NCBI RefSeq assembly: GCF_009735685.1
Contig: NZ_WHPN01000254.1
Coordinates: forward strand, 20,529 to 84,528
Reading direction: 5' to 3'
DNA length: 64,000 nucleotides
Origin: Streptomyces lycii
GTDB taxonomy: Bacteria > Actinomycetota > Actinomycetes > Streptomycetales > Streptomycetaceae
Of the stretch, positions 34,942-43,488 are shown in pieces. Each line of letters opens with the position of its first letter. Within the stretch, counting starts at the first letter, position 1. Under the pieces are notes generated by a model, which was not told the DNA's origin, searched no databases, and saw only the letters and a list, made by a program, of their open reading frames with translations. Both the position numbers and the translations under genes were made by a program.

Positions 34942-34957
34942 GGACCTTCCAAGGTCC
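34942..34957. promoter_or_regulatory. dyad GGACCTT-CC-AAGGTCC
   Basis: A perfect 7-2-7 inverted repeat, ten bases before the ATG at 34968, with cttgacc 29 bases upstream of the dyad as a possible -35. This layout resembles MerR-type operator-promoters, which is inference. It could also form a small hairpin in the mRNA leader. Confidence 0.5.
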
Positions 34958-34967
34958 GGGAGAACGG

Positions 34968-35156
34968 ATGTCCGTGGGCATGAGCCTCCACCCGCCGGGG
35001 TCCGGAGCGCGAGCGGTGGCGCGCCGCTTCCCGCCCGCCGCCGGGGACGCCCCCGGCCGCGCCGCAGACCGGTTCGTACGCGGGCGGCCCGCCGGACGCG
35101 CCGGGGCGCTCGCGGTGGTCACGGCAGTCACGGCAGTCACGGCGGTCTCGGGGTGA
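34968..35156 (+). CDS. small ORF coupled to the GNAT gene
   Basis: A 62-codon frame (MSVGMSLHPPGSGARAVARR...) with a good ribosome site (GGGAGAAC) before its ATG. Its stop overlaps the GNAT GTG start (GTGA). The last residues are a VTA repeat encoded by gtcacggca units. The peptide is low-complexity, so it may matter only as a translated leader that feeds ribosomes into the acetyltransferase gene. Confidence 0.4.
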   Translation: MSVGMSLHPPGSGARAVARRFPPAAGDAPGRAADRFVRGRPAGRAGALAVVTAVTAVTAVSG

Positions 35157-35671
35157 GCGCCGTCAGGGCGCGGGCCATCGGCACCGGGCGGCTGGACCTG
35201 CTGCCGCTGCGTGTCGAGCACGCCGAGGAGATGGCCGCCGTGCTGTCCGATCCTGCTCTGCACACCTTCATCGGCGGCACCCCGGACACCCCGCGGGCTC
35301 TGCGCTCCCGCTACGAGCGCATGACCGCGGGCTCCCCCGATCCCGGAGTGTACTGGCTGAACTGGGTCATCCGGCTGCGCGAGGACGCCTGCCTGACCGG
35401 GACGGTCCAGGCGACGCTCGGGCCCTCCGCCCACGGGCCCGTCGCCGAGATCGCCTGGGTGGTCGGGACTCCGTGGCAGCGGCGTGGCATCGCCACCGAA
35501 GCGGTCCGGGCACTCGTCGACTGGCTCGGCCGGCAGCCGGTGCGGGCCGTCATCGCCCACGTCCACCCCCGGCACCGGGCCTCCGCGGCCGTCGCCACCG
35601 CGGCCGGGCTCGTACCCACCGACGCATGTCACGAGGGTGAAGTCCGGTGGCACCGGACGACGGGGCGGTGA
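35153..35671 (+). CDS. GNAT family N-acetyltransferase
   Basis: A 172-residue GNAT protein of the RimJ/RimL-like branch. Seen: TGRLDLLPLRVEHAEEMAAVLSD at the start, the acetyl-CoA loop TPWQRRGIATEAVRALVDWL and VHPRHRASAAVATAAGLVPTD. GTG at 35153 overlaps the stop of the small upstream ORF and lacks its own ribosome site, supporting translational coupling. Substrate unknown. Confidence 0.8.
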   Translation: MSAVRARAIGTGRLDLLPLRVEHAEEMAAVLSDPALHTFIGGTPDTPRALRSRYERMTAGSPDPGVYWLNWVIRLREDACLTGTVQATLGPSAHGPVAEIAWVVGTPWQRRGIATEAVRALVDWLGRQPVRAVIAHVHPRHRASAAVATAAGLVPTDACHEGEVRWHRTTGR

Positions 35672-35892
35672 CGTCACCATCCCGCGCGCCACCCGCGACT
35701 CCCCCGGCCCCGGCGGCCGAGGACGGCGGCCGACGACCGCCCCGGACACGGAACGGATGCCGGGACGGACCCCGGGGCGAACGCCGGGACGGACGACCGG
35801 GTGGCAGTCGCCGGGCCGCAGTCACCGGAGGACGTCCGTGGTGGGACTCCGCCACGAAACGCCAACGAGTACGGCGCCGCGAGACCGCCCAG

Positions 35893-35945
35893 TATGCATA
35901 GAGCACACTATGTGTAAACAGCATATTCCATGCGCAGTGCATATG
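35893..35945. promoter_or_regulatory. AT-rich promoter with repeated TGCATA elements
   Basis: An AT-rich island in GC-rich DNA, 50-100 bases upstream of the MarR gene. It holds the palindrome TATGCATA (35893-35900), an inverted repeat CATAG-N6-CTATG (35897-35912), and two direct GCATAT copies (35921 and 35939). Such clustered symmetric AT elements are typical MarR autoregulatory operators. Confidence 0.6.
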
Positions 35946-35993
35946 ATGGGTACGAGCGAACTCGCGGGAGTCGCAGCGCGAAGGAGATGTCAG

Positions 35994-36479
35994 GTGGACA
36001 CGGCGGGAAGGGCCACGGACCGGGTGGAATTCGAGCAGATGCTGCTCAGCCGCTACATGCATCTGCACAAGGGCAAGGGGCGCCGCACCGGCGGCGGCCT
36101 GGACCGCAGTGCCTACATCCTGCTCAGCCGCATCCGCATGGAGGGCCCGATGTCGATCGGGCAGCTCGGCGAGGCGTTCCGGCTGGACGCCTCCACGCTC
36201 AACCGGCAGACCGCGGCCGCCATGCGCGCGGGCCTGGTCGAGCGCATCCCCGACCCGGACGGCGGCATGGCCCGCAAGTTCCGGATCACGGAGGAGGGCG
36301 AGCGGCGCCTCGACGAGGAACGCACGGGCATCGTCGCCAGCCTGGACCAGATCATGGCGCACTGGACCGACGAGGACATCGCCTCCTTCGCCGACCACCT
36401 TCAGCGCTTCAACGCGGACATCGAACGGCTGCACGGAATGCCCTGGCCGCGCCCGCAGCCGGCGGACGAGACCGCGTAA
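35994..36479 (+). CDS. MarR family transcriptional regulator
   Basis: A 161-residue MarR-type regulator. The winged helix is MSIGQLGEAFRLDASTLNRQTAAAMRAGLVERIPDPDGG followed by ARKFRITEEGERRL. GTG at 35994 is selected because AAGGAG is seven bases upstream; the longer frame to 35905 or beyond runs through the promoter palindromes. Flanked by a GNAT gene and a wall-anchored protein; the nearest likely target is itself. Confidence 0.85.
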   Translation: MDTAGRATDRVEFEQMLLSRYMHLHKGKGRRTGGGLDRSAYILLSRIRMEGPMSIGQLGEAFRLDASTLNRQTAAAMRAGLVERIPDPDGGMARKFRITEEGERRLDEERTGIVASLDQIMAHWTDEDIASFADHLQRFNADIERLHGMPWPRPQPADETA

Positions 36480-36594
36480 CAGCGGACGCGCCGCCACAAC
36501 CGCCAGCCACCGCCACGCGAACACCCGCACCCCCGCACACCCGGCGGAGGCCCGCACCGCCCAGCCGTCCCGGGGGCGCCGGTGCCGCGCAACC

Positions 36595-36631
36595 GTCGAG
36601 CCCGGCCCCGAACCGCGGGGCCGGGCTCGAC
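36595..36631. terminator. bidirectional stem-loop terminator
   Basis: A perfect 16-base-pair stem (GTCGAGCCCGGCCCCG and its complement) with a five-base loop, between the ends of the convergent MarR and LAETG genes. It can serve both transcripts. Confidence 0.9.
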
Positions 36632-36648
36632 AGCCGTACCGGCGAGGG

Positions 36649-37326
36649 TCAGCTGCCGCTGCGGGTCCGGCGGCGCAGCACCAGCGCGCCGCCCGCGGCG
36701 ATCAGCAGCCCCGCGGCCGCGGCCGGGATGCCGATGGAGGCCCCCGTCTCGGCGAGGTCCCCGCCGCCGTCGGGGGCGGGGGCGTTGCCCGTACCGGACG
36801 GCGCGGGCTCCCCGGAGGACTCCCCGGACGGCTGCTCCGACGGCTCCCCCGTGGGCTCCCGGGACGGCTCGCCGCTCGGCTCACCGCCCGGTTCACCGCC
36901 GGGCTCTTCGCCGGAGTCCTCGCACTCGCTCCAGAAGACCTTGTGCTTGGCCTTCCCGTGCTCTCCGTCGAAGTTCCAGACCAGCTTGTAGTGCCCGTCC
37001 GGCAGCGACAGGTCATCGCTGCGGCCGTGCCCCTCTCCGTCGAGTGTGAGGGCACCGCTCTCCGCCTCGGTGCCCTTCGTGCCGGTGGGCGGCATCTCGA
37101 CGATCTTCCAGTCCACCTGCTGCCCGCCGTCGAAGCCGAACGCGTCCAGATAGAAGACGCAGACGTGCGGCTCGTTCTTGCGGAGTTCCTCGCCGGTCCC
37201 GGCGTCGTGAATCTTCACGGTCCCGTTGTCGCCGGGAGGAGTCGCGTACGCGGCCGGGGCGAGCAGCAGCGAAACCGCTGCCGCCGCCGTGACCGTGCAC
37301 GCAGACGTGAGTGTGCGCATGGGCAT
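36649..37326 (-). CDS. secreted LAETG cell-wall-anchored protein
   Basis: A 225-residue surface protein. A Sec signal (SACTVTAAAAVSLLLAPAAYA) is cleaved near ATPPG. A small domain of about 100 residues follows, with two cysteines (VCVFYLDAFGFDGGQQVDW and WSECEDS) and an immunoglobulin-like strand pattern. Then comes a Pro/Gly/Glu spacer (EPGGEPSGEPSREP), the sortase motif LAETG, a hydrophobic helix and a positive tail (RRRTRSGS). ATG at 37326 has GAGAAG six bases upstream. LAxTG is the class E sortase signal in actinobacteria; no sortase gene is nearby. Ligand unknown. Confidence 0.88.
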   Translation of the reverse strand: MPMRTLTSACTVTAAAAVSLLLAPAAYATPPGDNGTVKIHDAGTGEELRKNEPHVCVFYLDAFGFDGGQQVDWKIVEMPPTGTKGTEAESGALTLDGEGHGRSDDLSLPDGHYKLVWNFDGEHGKAKHKVFWSECEDSGEEPGGEPGGEPSGEPSREPTGEPSEQPSGESSGEPAPSGTGNAPAPDGGGDLAETGASIGIPAAAAGLLIAAGGALVLRRRTRSGS

Positions 37327-37791
37327 AACCAACTTCTCGAATGCGGAAGGAGGGAGGTGGCGGCTCAGCTTCCAGCCACCGTCAAGGGCAGGTCAAGCCA
37401 TCCGGTGACCGGATAAGGCGCTTCGGTCCCACATGCCCCATTGGTGTCCGATAACGATCCGGCCAACGAACGTTTCGGAGAGTCACGAAGCCCCGGTCCG
37501 CCCGGCTGTCCGGAGGGTCCGCCACCGCCCGGGATTCACGGATTCACGGATTCCCGGGGCCCGCGCCGCGGATCCGGGGTCCGCTCATCGGGGGACAGGG
37601 CGTCCCTGGTGGGCCGCCGCCGGAGCGGCCGATCCTGGGGACACCGGATCGACCGCGCCGGCTCAGGGACTCCTCCACCGGCACCCGGCCGGCCCCGCCG
37701 CCGCGTTCGGGCCGTGAACGGCGCTCCGCTCCGGAAGACACCTCGTCGTTCCGCACGCCGCACCCGCTCCGACAACCGATGGAGAACCGCC
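37327..37791. other. 465-bp gap between the wall protein and the M24 gene
   Basis: Divergent upstream region of both genes. It contains a short direct repeat (ggattcac twice near 37540-37558) and moderately AT-rich DNA near 37435-37490 (gtccgataacgatccggcc), a plausible promoter area. No gene or clear operator. Confidence 0.4.
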
Positions 37792-39066
37792 ATGCCCGAT
37801 ACCGATGTACCGACCTACTCGATGGCGGAGCGCGACCGCCGGTGGGAACGCGCCCGCCGGTTGATGGCCCGTGAGGGGCTCGACGCGCTTCTCGTGTTCG
37901 GTGAGCACGAGGACGCCGGACCGGCGCCGGTCTCCTACGACACCTGGTTCACCAACGGACGCCCCGGGACCACCGTGATCTTCGCGAGGGACCGCGAACC
38001 GATCTCCCTGTTCCCGATGGAGCTGTTCATGATGGACCACTTGGAGTCCTCCGGCAGGGGCGACACCATGTGGATCCCTCCGGAGAACGTCCGCATGACC
38101 CGCGACTCGCGTGCCGTCGTCGGGACGATCACCGAACTCGGCCTCACGAGCGGGACCATCGGTGTCGTCGGCCTGGAGCCCTATCCGCCGTGGTATCCGG
38201 AAGGCATCGTGCCGCATGGTCTGTGGAACAACGTCCTGGCCCAACTCCCGGGGGCGGAGTTCAAACCGGCCGCACCGGCGTTCCTTCAGATGATCATGGC
38301 GATGAGCCGGGAGGAGATCGCCGTCGTCCGGCACGCGGCCGGCATCGGTGACGAGATGGTCCGCGCGATGGTGGACACCGCCCGGCCCGGGGTCCCGGAG
38401 AGCGAGGTGTACGCCGCCGCCATGTCCGCCGCGCACACCCGCGGAACGATCGTCCCGGGCATGCACTTCTGGTCGGGGCCGGAGCCGCTGGCCTCCGGGC
38501 CGCCGCCGTGGGCGTACCGGCCACAGGCTCCCCGGGTTCTGCGGGACCACGACATCATCTCCGCCGAGGTCTTCAGCCACTTCGGCGGCCGGCACACCCA
38601 GCACCAGGTCACGATCGCGCTCGGCGAGGTGCCCGAGGACCTGGCACGCGCGGCGGACATCGCCCGCGCGGCCTACGACGCGGGGCTCCGGGCGCTGCGT
38701 CCGGGACGGACGTTCGGCGAAGTCGTCGAGGAGATGCGCGAACCGGCGGCGGCAGCGGGCGGGTGGGTCTTCGGTCCGGCGGTCCACGGGCTCAACCCCA
38801 TGATCGGCCTGTCCGGCTTCCCCGGCGACATCGGCCGCCGGCCCGGAGCCGAGGCCTACCCTTCGGTCCCCGACAAGGCCACCATGCTCGCCGGCATGCG
38901 GCTCGAACCGGGAATGAGCTTCGCCTTCGAGCCCAACTACGCGATCGGGCGCCACCTGGCCCACATCGGCGGCACGGTGATCGTGGGCGAGGACGAGCCC
39001 GTCGAACTCAACCCGTACACCGCGCGGATCCTGCGACCGGGCTCACCGCACACGCCCCGGGACTGA
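37792..39066 (+). CDS. M24 (creatinase/prolidase fold) protein lacking most metal ligands
   Basis: A 424-residue two-domain pita-bread-fold protein. The N-terminal creatinase domain spans about residues 10-165 and the C-terminal M24 domain 170-410. Metal-peptidase landmarks are altered. The first Asp pair becomes IISAEVFSHFGGRHTQHQV, the His region is FGPAVHGLNPMIGL, a Glu is kept in MSFAFEPNYAIG, and the last Glu is lost (AHIGGTVIVGEDEP). Creatinase and DMSP lyase DddP show that this fold can work on non-peptide substrates, so aminopeptidase activity should not be assumed. ATG at 37792 has GGAGAACC upstream. Confidence 0.82.
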   Translation: MPDTDVPTYSMAERDRRWERARRLMAREGLDALLVFGEHEDAGPAPVSYDTWFTNGRPGTTVIFARDREPISLFPMELFMMDHLESSGRGDTMWIPPENVRMTRDSRAVVGTITELGLTSGTIGVVGLEPYPPWYPEGIVPHGLWNNVLAQLPGAEFKPAAPAFLQMIMAMSREEIAVVRHAAGIGDEMVRAMVDTARPGVPESEVYAAAMSAAHTRGTIVPGMHFWSGPEPLASGPPPWAYRPQAPRVLRDHDIISAEVFSHFGGRHTQHQVTIALGEVPEDLARAADIARAAYDAGLRALRPGRTFGEVVEEMREPAAAAGGWVFGPAVHGLNPMIGLSGFPGDIGRRPGAEAYPSVPDKATMLAGMRLEPGMSFAFEPNYAIGRHLAHIGGTVIVGEDEPVELNPYTARILRPGSPHTPRD

Positions 39067-39349
39067 ACGGCCCGCCGGGCACCGCCGTTCCGCGACCGGC
39101 CGCCGAGGGACGGGGCCGCGGGGCCGGCCGCGGCCCCGCGGCGAGCCGCCCGCCGGTCTCCGTCGGCGGTGTGCCGCACATGCGGCACCTCTCACCTCCG
39201 GACCCTCCCGGACCTGCCCCTCACCGCTCCCGCCGGGGCGTACGCGAAGCCTCGTCACGGAACGCACCGGCTTCCGGAGATTGCCGGGATCCGGCATCAC
39301 GGTGCTCCGCGCAGCCCCCTTAGCCTCCCAGCGAGGATCGGCGGAGCAC

Positions 39350-39952
39350 ATGACCGGGGGGCGAGAGATGCCGGGCAATGACGGTGGGAACGGACTGTTC
39401 CATGTCGTATGGGGACTCTGGGCGACCGGGTTCGGCTGGATTGTCGCCGCGAACTTCCGGGGAGCGGCTGATCGCTTCTACGTCTTGTCCCAGCGATCGG
39501 TGCCGCTCGGCGGAAACGGCGTGCCACGGGTGGGAGTGGGCTTCTTCCGCGTCCTGGCCGGTGTCTTCGCGCTGGTCGGTCCCGTCGTGCTGGCCGTGGG
39601 CGTGCTCGGCCTGTCCCGCGGGGAGCTGAGTGGCAGCCGTTTCCCGCAGCCACCGGCCGTGTTCGCAGTTGCGGCCGGTCTGGCGGCGGCCTTCGGGCTG
39701 TGGACGTTGTGGAGACGTTCAGGTGTGTTGCGCCGCGAGTGGAACCAGGGCTCCGGTCCGCGGCGTGCCGCCGTCGTCGTCCTCACGCTTGCCGTGCTCT
39801 CGTTTCCCGTCGGGCTGTCGGCCGGCCACCGGGTGGCCGCGCTCGCAAGCTGGCTGATCGGCGGGTTCACGGGACTGACCCTGCTGCTGGGCGACGGGCG
39901 GGGCACACCCCGGGCAGACAGGCCGGGTCGCGGTGGGGCTGCCGGTCAGTAG
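39350..39952 (+). CDS. hypothetical membrane protein
   Basis: A 200-residue protein with about five hydrophobic segments (VVWGLWATGFGWIVAA, FFRVLAGVFALVGPVVLAVGVLG, VFAVAAGLAAAFGLWTLW, AAVVVLTLAVLSFPVGL and LASWLIGGFTGLTLLLG). It resembles small uncharacterised membrane proteins common in Streptomyces; no functional motif. ATG at 39350 has GGAG close upstream; ATG at 39368 is an alternative with GGGGCGAG. It ends seven bases into the convergent SDR gene. Confidence 0.7.
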   Translation: MTGGREMPGNDGGNGLFHVVWGLWATGFGWIVAANFRGAADRFYVLSQRSVPLGGNGVPRVGVGFFRVLAGVFALVGPVVLAVGVLGLSRGELSGSRFPQPPAVFAVAAGLAAAFGLWTLWRRSGVLRREWNQGSGPRRAAVVVLTLAVLSFPVGLSAGHRVAALASWLIGGFTGLTLLLGDGRGTPRADRPGRGGAAGQ

Positions 39953-40710
39953 CGGATGTGTTTGCCGCCGTCGACGATCAGGGTCTCCCCCGTCACCATG
40001 TCCATCGACAGCAGCCCCCGTACGGCCTGCGCGACGTGCTCCGGGCCGGCCGTGGCGCGCAGTGGTACGGATTCCCGCTCGGCCCGTGCGCGCTCGGCGA
40101 AGCCGTCCTCGCCGTGCAGGCCGGTCTGCCAGCGGGTGGTGACGGTGCCGGGCGCGACGGCGTTCACCCGGACCTCGGGGGCGAGCGCGGCCGCGAGATT
40201 CCTGGTGAGCTGGAGCATGGCCGCCTTGCTGACCCCGTAGGCGATCGAGGAGCCGCCGGCGCGGTAGCCGGAGATCGAGGCGATGTTGACCACTGCGCCG
40301 CGTGCCGCGCGCAGATCGGGAGCGAAGGCGCGGGCGCAGCGGAAGGCGCCGACCACGTTGACGTCGAGCAGTTCCCGCCAGTCGGCGTCGGTCAGTCCCT
40401 CCAGGTCCGGTTCGGGTACGGCACGGGTGGTGCCCGCGTTGTTGACCAGGATGTCGACCCGCCCGAACCGGTCCCGGGCCGCCGCGGCCAGCGCCCGTAC
40501 CTCGCCGTCGTCGGCGACGTCGGCCCTCCGGGCCAGGGCAGGCACGCCGAGCGCCTCGACCGCCCGGACCAGCGTGCCGGCGTCCTCGGCCGACCTGGTG
40601 TAGCTGACGACGATGCCCGCCGCCCCGGCGCGGGCGAGGGCCAGGGAGGTGGCGCGGCCGATGCCGGTGCCTCCGCCCGTGATCACGGCGACGCGTCCCT
40701 GCGGCTCCAT
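39946..40710 (-). CDS. SDR family oxidoreductase, last gene of a catabolic operon
   Basis: A 254-residue classical short-chain dehydrogenase with a complete active site: TGGGTGIGRATSLALA, ADVADDGEV, NNAGTT, Ser in VVNIASISG, and YGVSKAA (Tyr and Lys), followed by EVRVNAVAPGTVTTR. NAD(P)-dependent oxidation or reduction of a hydroxyl/keto group. ATG at 40710, seven bases after the MHS transporter stop, so the genes are co-transcribed. With the Ldh2-type enzyme and transporter it likely degrades an imported hydroxy- or keto-acid. Confidence 0.9.
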   Translation of the reverse strand: MEPQGRVAVITGGGTGIGRATSLALARAGAAGIVVSYTRSAEDAGTLVRAVEALGVPALARRADVADDGEVRALAAAARDRFGRVDILVNNAGTTRAVPEPDLEGLTDADWRELLDVNVVGAFRCARAFAPDLRAARGAVVNIASISGYRAGGSSIAYGVSKAAMLQLTRNLAAALAPEVRVNAVAPGTVTTRWQTGLHGEDGFAERARAERESVPLRATAGPEHVAQAVRGLLSMDMVTGETLIVDGGKHIRY

Positions 40711-40717
40711 CGCGCCC

Positions 40718-42091
40718 TCACCGCCCCCGGGCCGCGGACAGCTCGGCGTCGGCGATGTCGATGTCCCGGCCCTCGCGCGAGTACAGGAACGCCACCAGGG
40801 AGATCATGGCGGTGAACGCCAGGAAGACGGCGATCAGCCAGGGCGAGCCGCCGCCGACGCCGAGCAGGTAGGTGGCGATGAACGGGGAGAAGCCGCCGAT
40901 GGCCGCGCCGGTCTCCCGGGACGCGGCGAAGCCGGTGTAGCGCACCCGGGCGCCGAACAGCTCGGCGTAGAAGGCGGGCTGAACGGCGATCATGGGCGCG
41001 AGGCCCAGTCCGGTCATGACGATCAGCGCCAGCCAGATCACCACGGGCACCTCGGTCTGCATCAGCAGGAACAGCGGATACGCGAACAGGGCGGTGAAGA
41101 CGACGCTGAAGATGTTCAGCGGGCGGCGCCCCACCCGGTCGGAGAGCGCGCCGTAGACCGGTTGCAGGGCGATGACGACGAGCCCGAAACCGATGACGCC
41201 GGTGAGAGCCACCCAACGCTCCATGCCCAGCTCTCCCGTCACATAGGACACCGAGAAGGTCGCGCAGATGTAGACGAGCGAGGTGTCGCAGACATGCGCG
41301 CCGATCCCGACGAGGAAGTTCCGCGGGTAGCGCACGAGTGCCTCGCGGACCGGCAGCCGTACGACGCTCCGCCCCTCCCGCATCCGCAGGAAGACCGGGG
41401 ACTCCGCCACGCGCAGCCGGACGTACAGGGACACCGCGATGAGTACGAAGCTGAACAGGAACGGGATCCGCCAGCCCCACGCCTCCATCTCCCTGTCCGG
41501 CAGCAGTTCCACGAACAGGAACGCCACCGTGCCCATGACGAGGCCGATCTGCACGCCCATCTGCGCGAAGGAGGCGAAGAAGCCGCGGCGGGCGGGCGGC
41601 GCGTGCTCGCAGAGCAGGGTGGAGGCGCCGCCGAACTCGGCGCCCGCGCCCAGCCCCTGGCAGACCCGCATCAGCACCAGCAGCAGCGGCGCGGCGATGC
41701 CGATGGAGTCGTACGTCGGCAGCAGCCCGATGATGCCGGTGGACAGGCCCATGATCAGTGTCGTCAGGATCAGGGTGACGCGCCGGCCGAACTTGTCGCC
41801 GATCGAGCCGAAGAGGAAGCCGCCGAGGGGACGGAAGAGGAATCCGACGCCGAAGGTCGCGAAGCCGATGAGCGCTCCGGTCGTGGGGTCTTCCTGGACG
41901 AAGAAGTGGTCGTTGAAGACCAGCGCGACGGCGGTGCCGTAGATGAAGTAGTCGTACCACTCCAGGGCGGTGCCGACGACGGACGCCGAGATGACGCGCC
42001 GGAGTTCGCGGTCGCGGGGGGCTTCGCGGGGGGATCGGGCGGTGTCCGCCGCCGGGGTCGTCTGGGGGCCGGTGATCCTGTCCTCGGCCAT
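40718..42091 (-). CDS. MHS-type MFS transporter (metabolite:H+ symporter)
   Basis: A 457-residue member of the metabolite:H+ symport family, which imports carboxylates such as alpha-ketoglutarate, citrate or shikimate. Seen: VVGTALEWYDYFIYGTA in helix 1, motif A GSIGDKFGRRVTL, the family segment GAEFGGASTLLCEHAPPARRGFFAS, and 12 hydrophobic helices. ATG at 42091 has GAAGGAGGC upstream. Middle gene of the three-gene operon with Ldh2 and SDR. Organic-acid import fits its neighbours; the exact substrate is unknown. Confidence 0.9.
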   Translation of the reverse strand: MAEDRITGPQTTPAADTARSPREAPRDRELRRVISASVVGTALEWYDYFIYGTAVALVFNDHFFVQEDPTTGALIGFATFGVGFLFRPLGGFLFGSIGDKFGRRVTLILTTLIMGLSTGIIGLLPTYDSIGIAAPLLLVLMRVCQGLGAGAEFGGASTLLCEHAPPARRGFFASFAQMGVQIGLVMGTVAFLFVELLPDREMEAWGWRIPFLFSFVLIAVSLYVRLRVAESPVFLRMREGRSVVRLPVREALVRYPRNFLVGIGAHVCDTSLVYICATFSVSYVTGELGMERWVALTGVIGFGLVVIALQPVYGALSDRVGRRPLNIFSVVFTALFAYPLFLLMQTEVPVVIWLALIVMTGLGLAPMIAVQPAFYAELFGARVRYTGFAASRETGAAIGGFSPFIATYLLGVGGGSPWLIAVFLAFTAMISLVAFLYSREGRDIDIADAELSAARGR

Positions 42092-42102
42092 CGGTGCCTC
42101 CT

Positions 42103-43182
42103 TCAGGAGCCGTTCAGATCGTTCAGCTCGCGCCATGTCGCGTGCGGGAGCGGAATGCCGTGGGCGCGGCGCCGGGCGCGGGTGCGCTCCTCCGGCTCGC
42201 CCGGGACCAGCACCTCGTGGCCGTCCCCGGCGGGCCGCGTGCGGGCGAGTTCGGCGCAGAAGCTCTCGGTCTGCTCGCGGAACTCCGCCGCCGGCACGAA
42301 GGCGTCGACGCGGATGCCGATCAGGACGGTGCCGAAGTGGCCGCCGTATCCCGGCAGGCAGGAGATCCCCGCGCGGCTGAGCAGACCGCCGGTGATCTCG
42401 ATGACGACGCTCAGCGCGTATCCCTTGTGGCCGCCGAACGGCAGCAGCGCGCCGCCGCGGTAGAAGTCCTCGGGTGCCGTGGAGGGCGCCCCGGCCGGGT
42501 CGAGCAGCAGGCCGGGGGCCACGGGAAGGCCGGCGGCCCTGGCGACGTTCAGCTTGCCCTCGGCCACGGCGGCGGTGGCCCAGTCCATGACCACCGGCGG
42601 CCGCCCCTCGGCGCGCGGCAGGGCCCAGGACATGGGGTTGGTGCCCAGCCGGCGCTCCCGGCCCCCGTACGGAGCCACGGTGGGGTCGGCGTTGGAGACC
42701 GCGAGCGCGACCAGTCCGCGTTCGGCCAGCTCCGCGGTGTACTCGCCGAGTCTGCCGACGTGGTTGCAGTCGCGGATCGTCACCACGCCCACGGCGAACT
42801 CCTCGCAGAGCGAGGCCAGTTCCCCGGTCGCGCAGCGTGCGGCGAGCTGGCCGAAGGCACGCTGGCCGTCCACGACGGCCGTGGCACCGGTGCGCGAACG
42901 CACCTCGCCGCTCCTCGCCGGGTCGATGATCCCGTCCCGCACCGCGGCCAGATAGCCCGGCAGCCGGCGCACGCCGTGGGAGCTGTGCCCGGTGAGATCG
43001 GCCTCGACCAGCGACCGGGCGATGCACAGGGCCGGCGCGGGGCTCGTCCCCGCCGCCCGCAGCAACGACGCGGCCAGCTCGGTGAGTTCCTCCTCGCCGA
43101 CGTACCGGTGTCCGTCACCGGTGTCCTCGCGGTCGCCCTGCCCGGTGCCCTTGACGGCCTCCGTCACAGCTGTCGTCACCAC
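42103..43182 (-). CDS. malate/lactate/ureidoglycolate dehydrogenase family (Ldh2)
   Basis: A 359-residue Ldh2-type NAD(P)-dependent 2-hydroxyacid dehydrogenase, a family distinct from classical Rossmann lactate dehydrogenases. Seen: ADLTGHSSHGVRRLPGYL with the conserved His, RDCNHVGRLGEYTAELA, LGTNPMSWALP, VMDWATAAVAEGK and FGGHKGYALSVVIEITGG. GTG at 43182 (or 43179) has GAGGG upstream. First gene of the operon; its upstream DNA is now cut off by a transposon 180 bases away. Substrates in the family include malate, sulfolactate, ureidoglycolate and diketogulonate. Confidence 0.9.
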   Translation of the reverse strand: MVTTAVTEAVKGTGQGDREDTGDGHRYVGEEELTELAASLLRAAGTSPAPALCIARSLVEADLTGHSSHGVRRLPGYLAAVRDGIIDPARSGEVRSRTGATAVVDGQRAFGQLAARCATGELASLCEEFAVGVVTIRDCNHVGRLGEYTAELAERGLVALAVSNADPTVAPYGGRERRLGTNPMSWALPRAEGRPPVVMDWATAAVAEGKLNVARAAGLPVAPGLLLDPAGAPSTAPEDFYRGGALLPFGGHKGYALSVVIEITGGLLSRAGISCLPGYGGHFGTVLIGIRVDAFVPAAEFREQTESFCAELARTRPAGDGHEVLVPGEPEERTRARRRAHGIPLPHATWRELNDLNGS

Positions 43183-43356
43183 CCTCGCGTTCCGTCACAC
43201 GGAATACCGTTCCGCAATCCATGTGGCAGTGATGGTGCCACGGGACAGGAGCGACGTGAAGCCCGTCACACGGGATTACTCGTCAGCGGTCACGGGAAGG
43301 CCACCGCGCTCTCGACGTACCGGCCCGCCGGTACGTCAGGCCCGGAACGCGCTCCG

Positions 43357-43361
43357 GACAC
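43357..43361. repeat. left target-site duplication GACAC
   Basis: Five bases, GACAC, immediately outside the left inverted repeat, repeated exactly at 48732-48736. Five-base duplications are characteristic of Tn3-family transposition. Confidence 0.8.
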
Positions 43362-43410
43362 GGCTCTGTCCTCGTATAGCTACGGCGAACGGACATGTAG
43401 CGCGGTGTGA
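43362..43410 (+). repeat. left terminal inverted repeat (IRL)
   Basis: Starts GGCTCTGTCCTCGTATAGCT. Against the reverse complement of the right end, 23 of the outer 27 bases agree and all four differences are transitions; about 37 of 49 agree overall. Length and outer-end conservation fit Tn3-family repeats. Confidence 0.82.
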
Positions 43411-43488
43411 TTGCCCTGGCCCTCGTTTCTCCTGGCTGGGCCTCTCGTTGAGCTGAATGAGTGATCTCGGTCTGGGTGGAGGGGCGGG

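Noticed and set aside
39946..43182. complete aromatic-acid degradation pathway
   Set aside because: Only a transporter and two dehydrogenases are present; no ring-cleavage or CoA-ligase gene adjoins.
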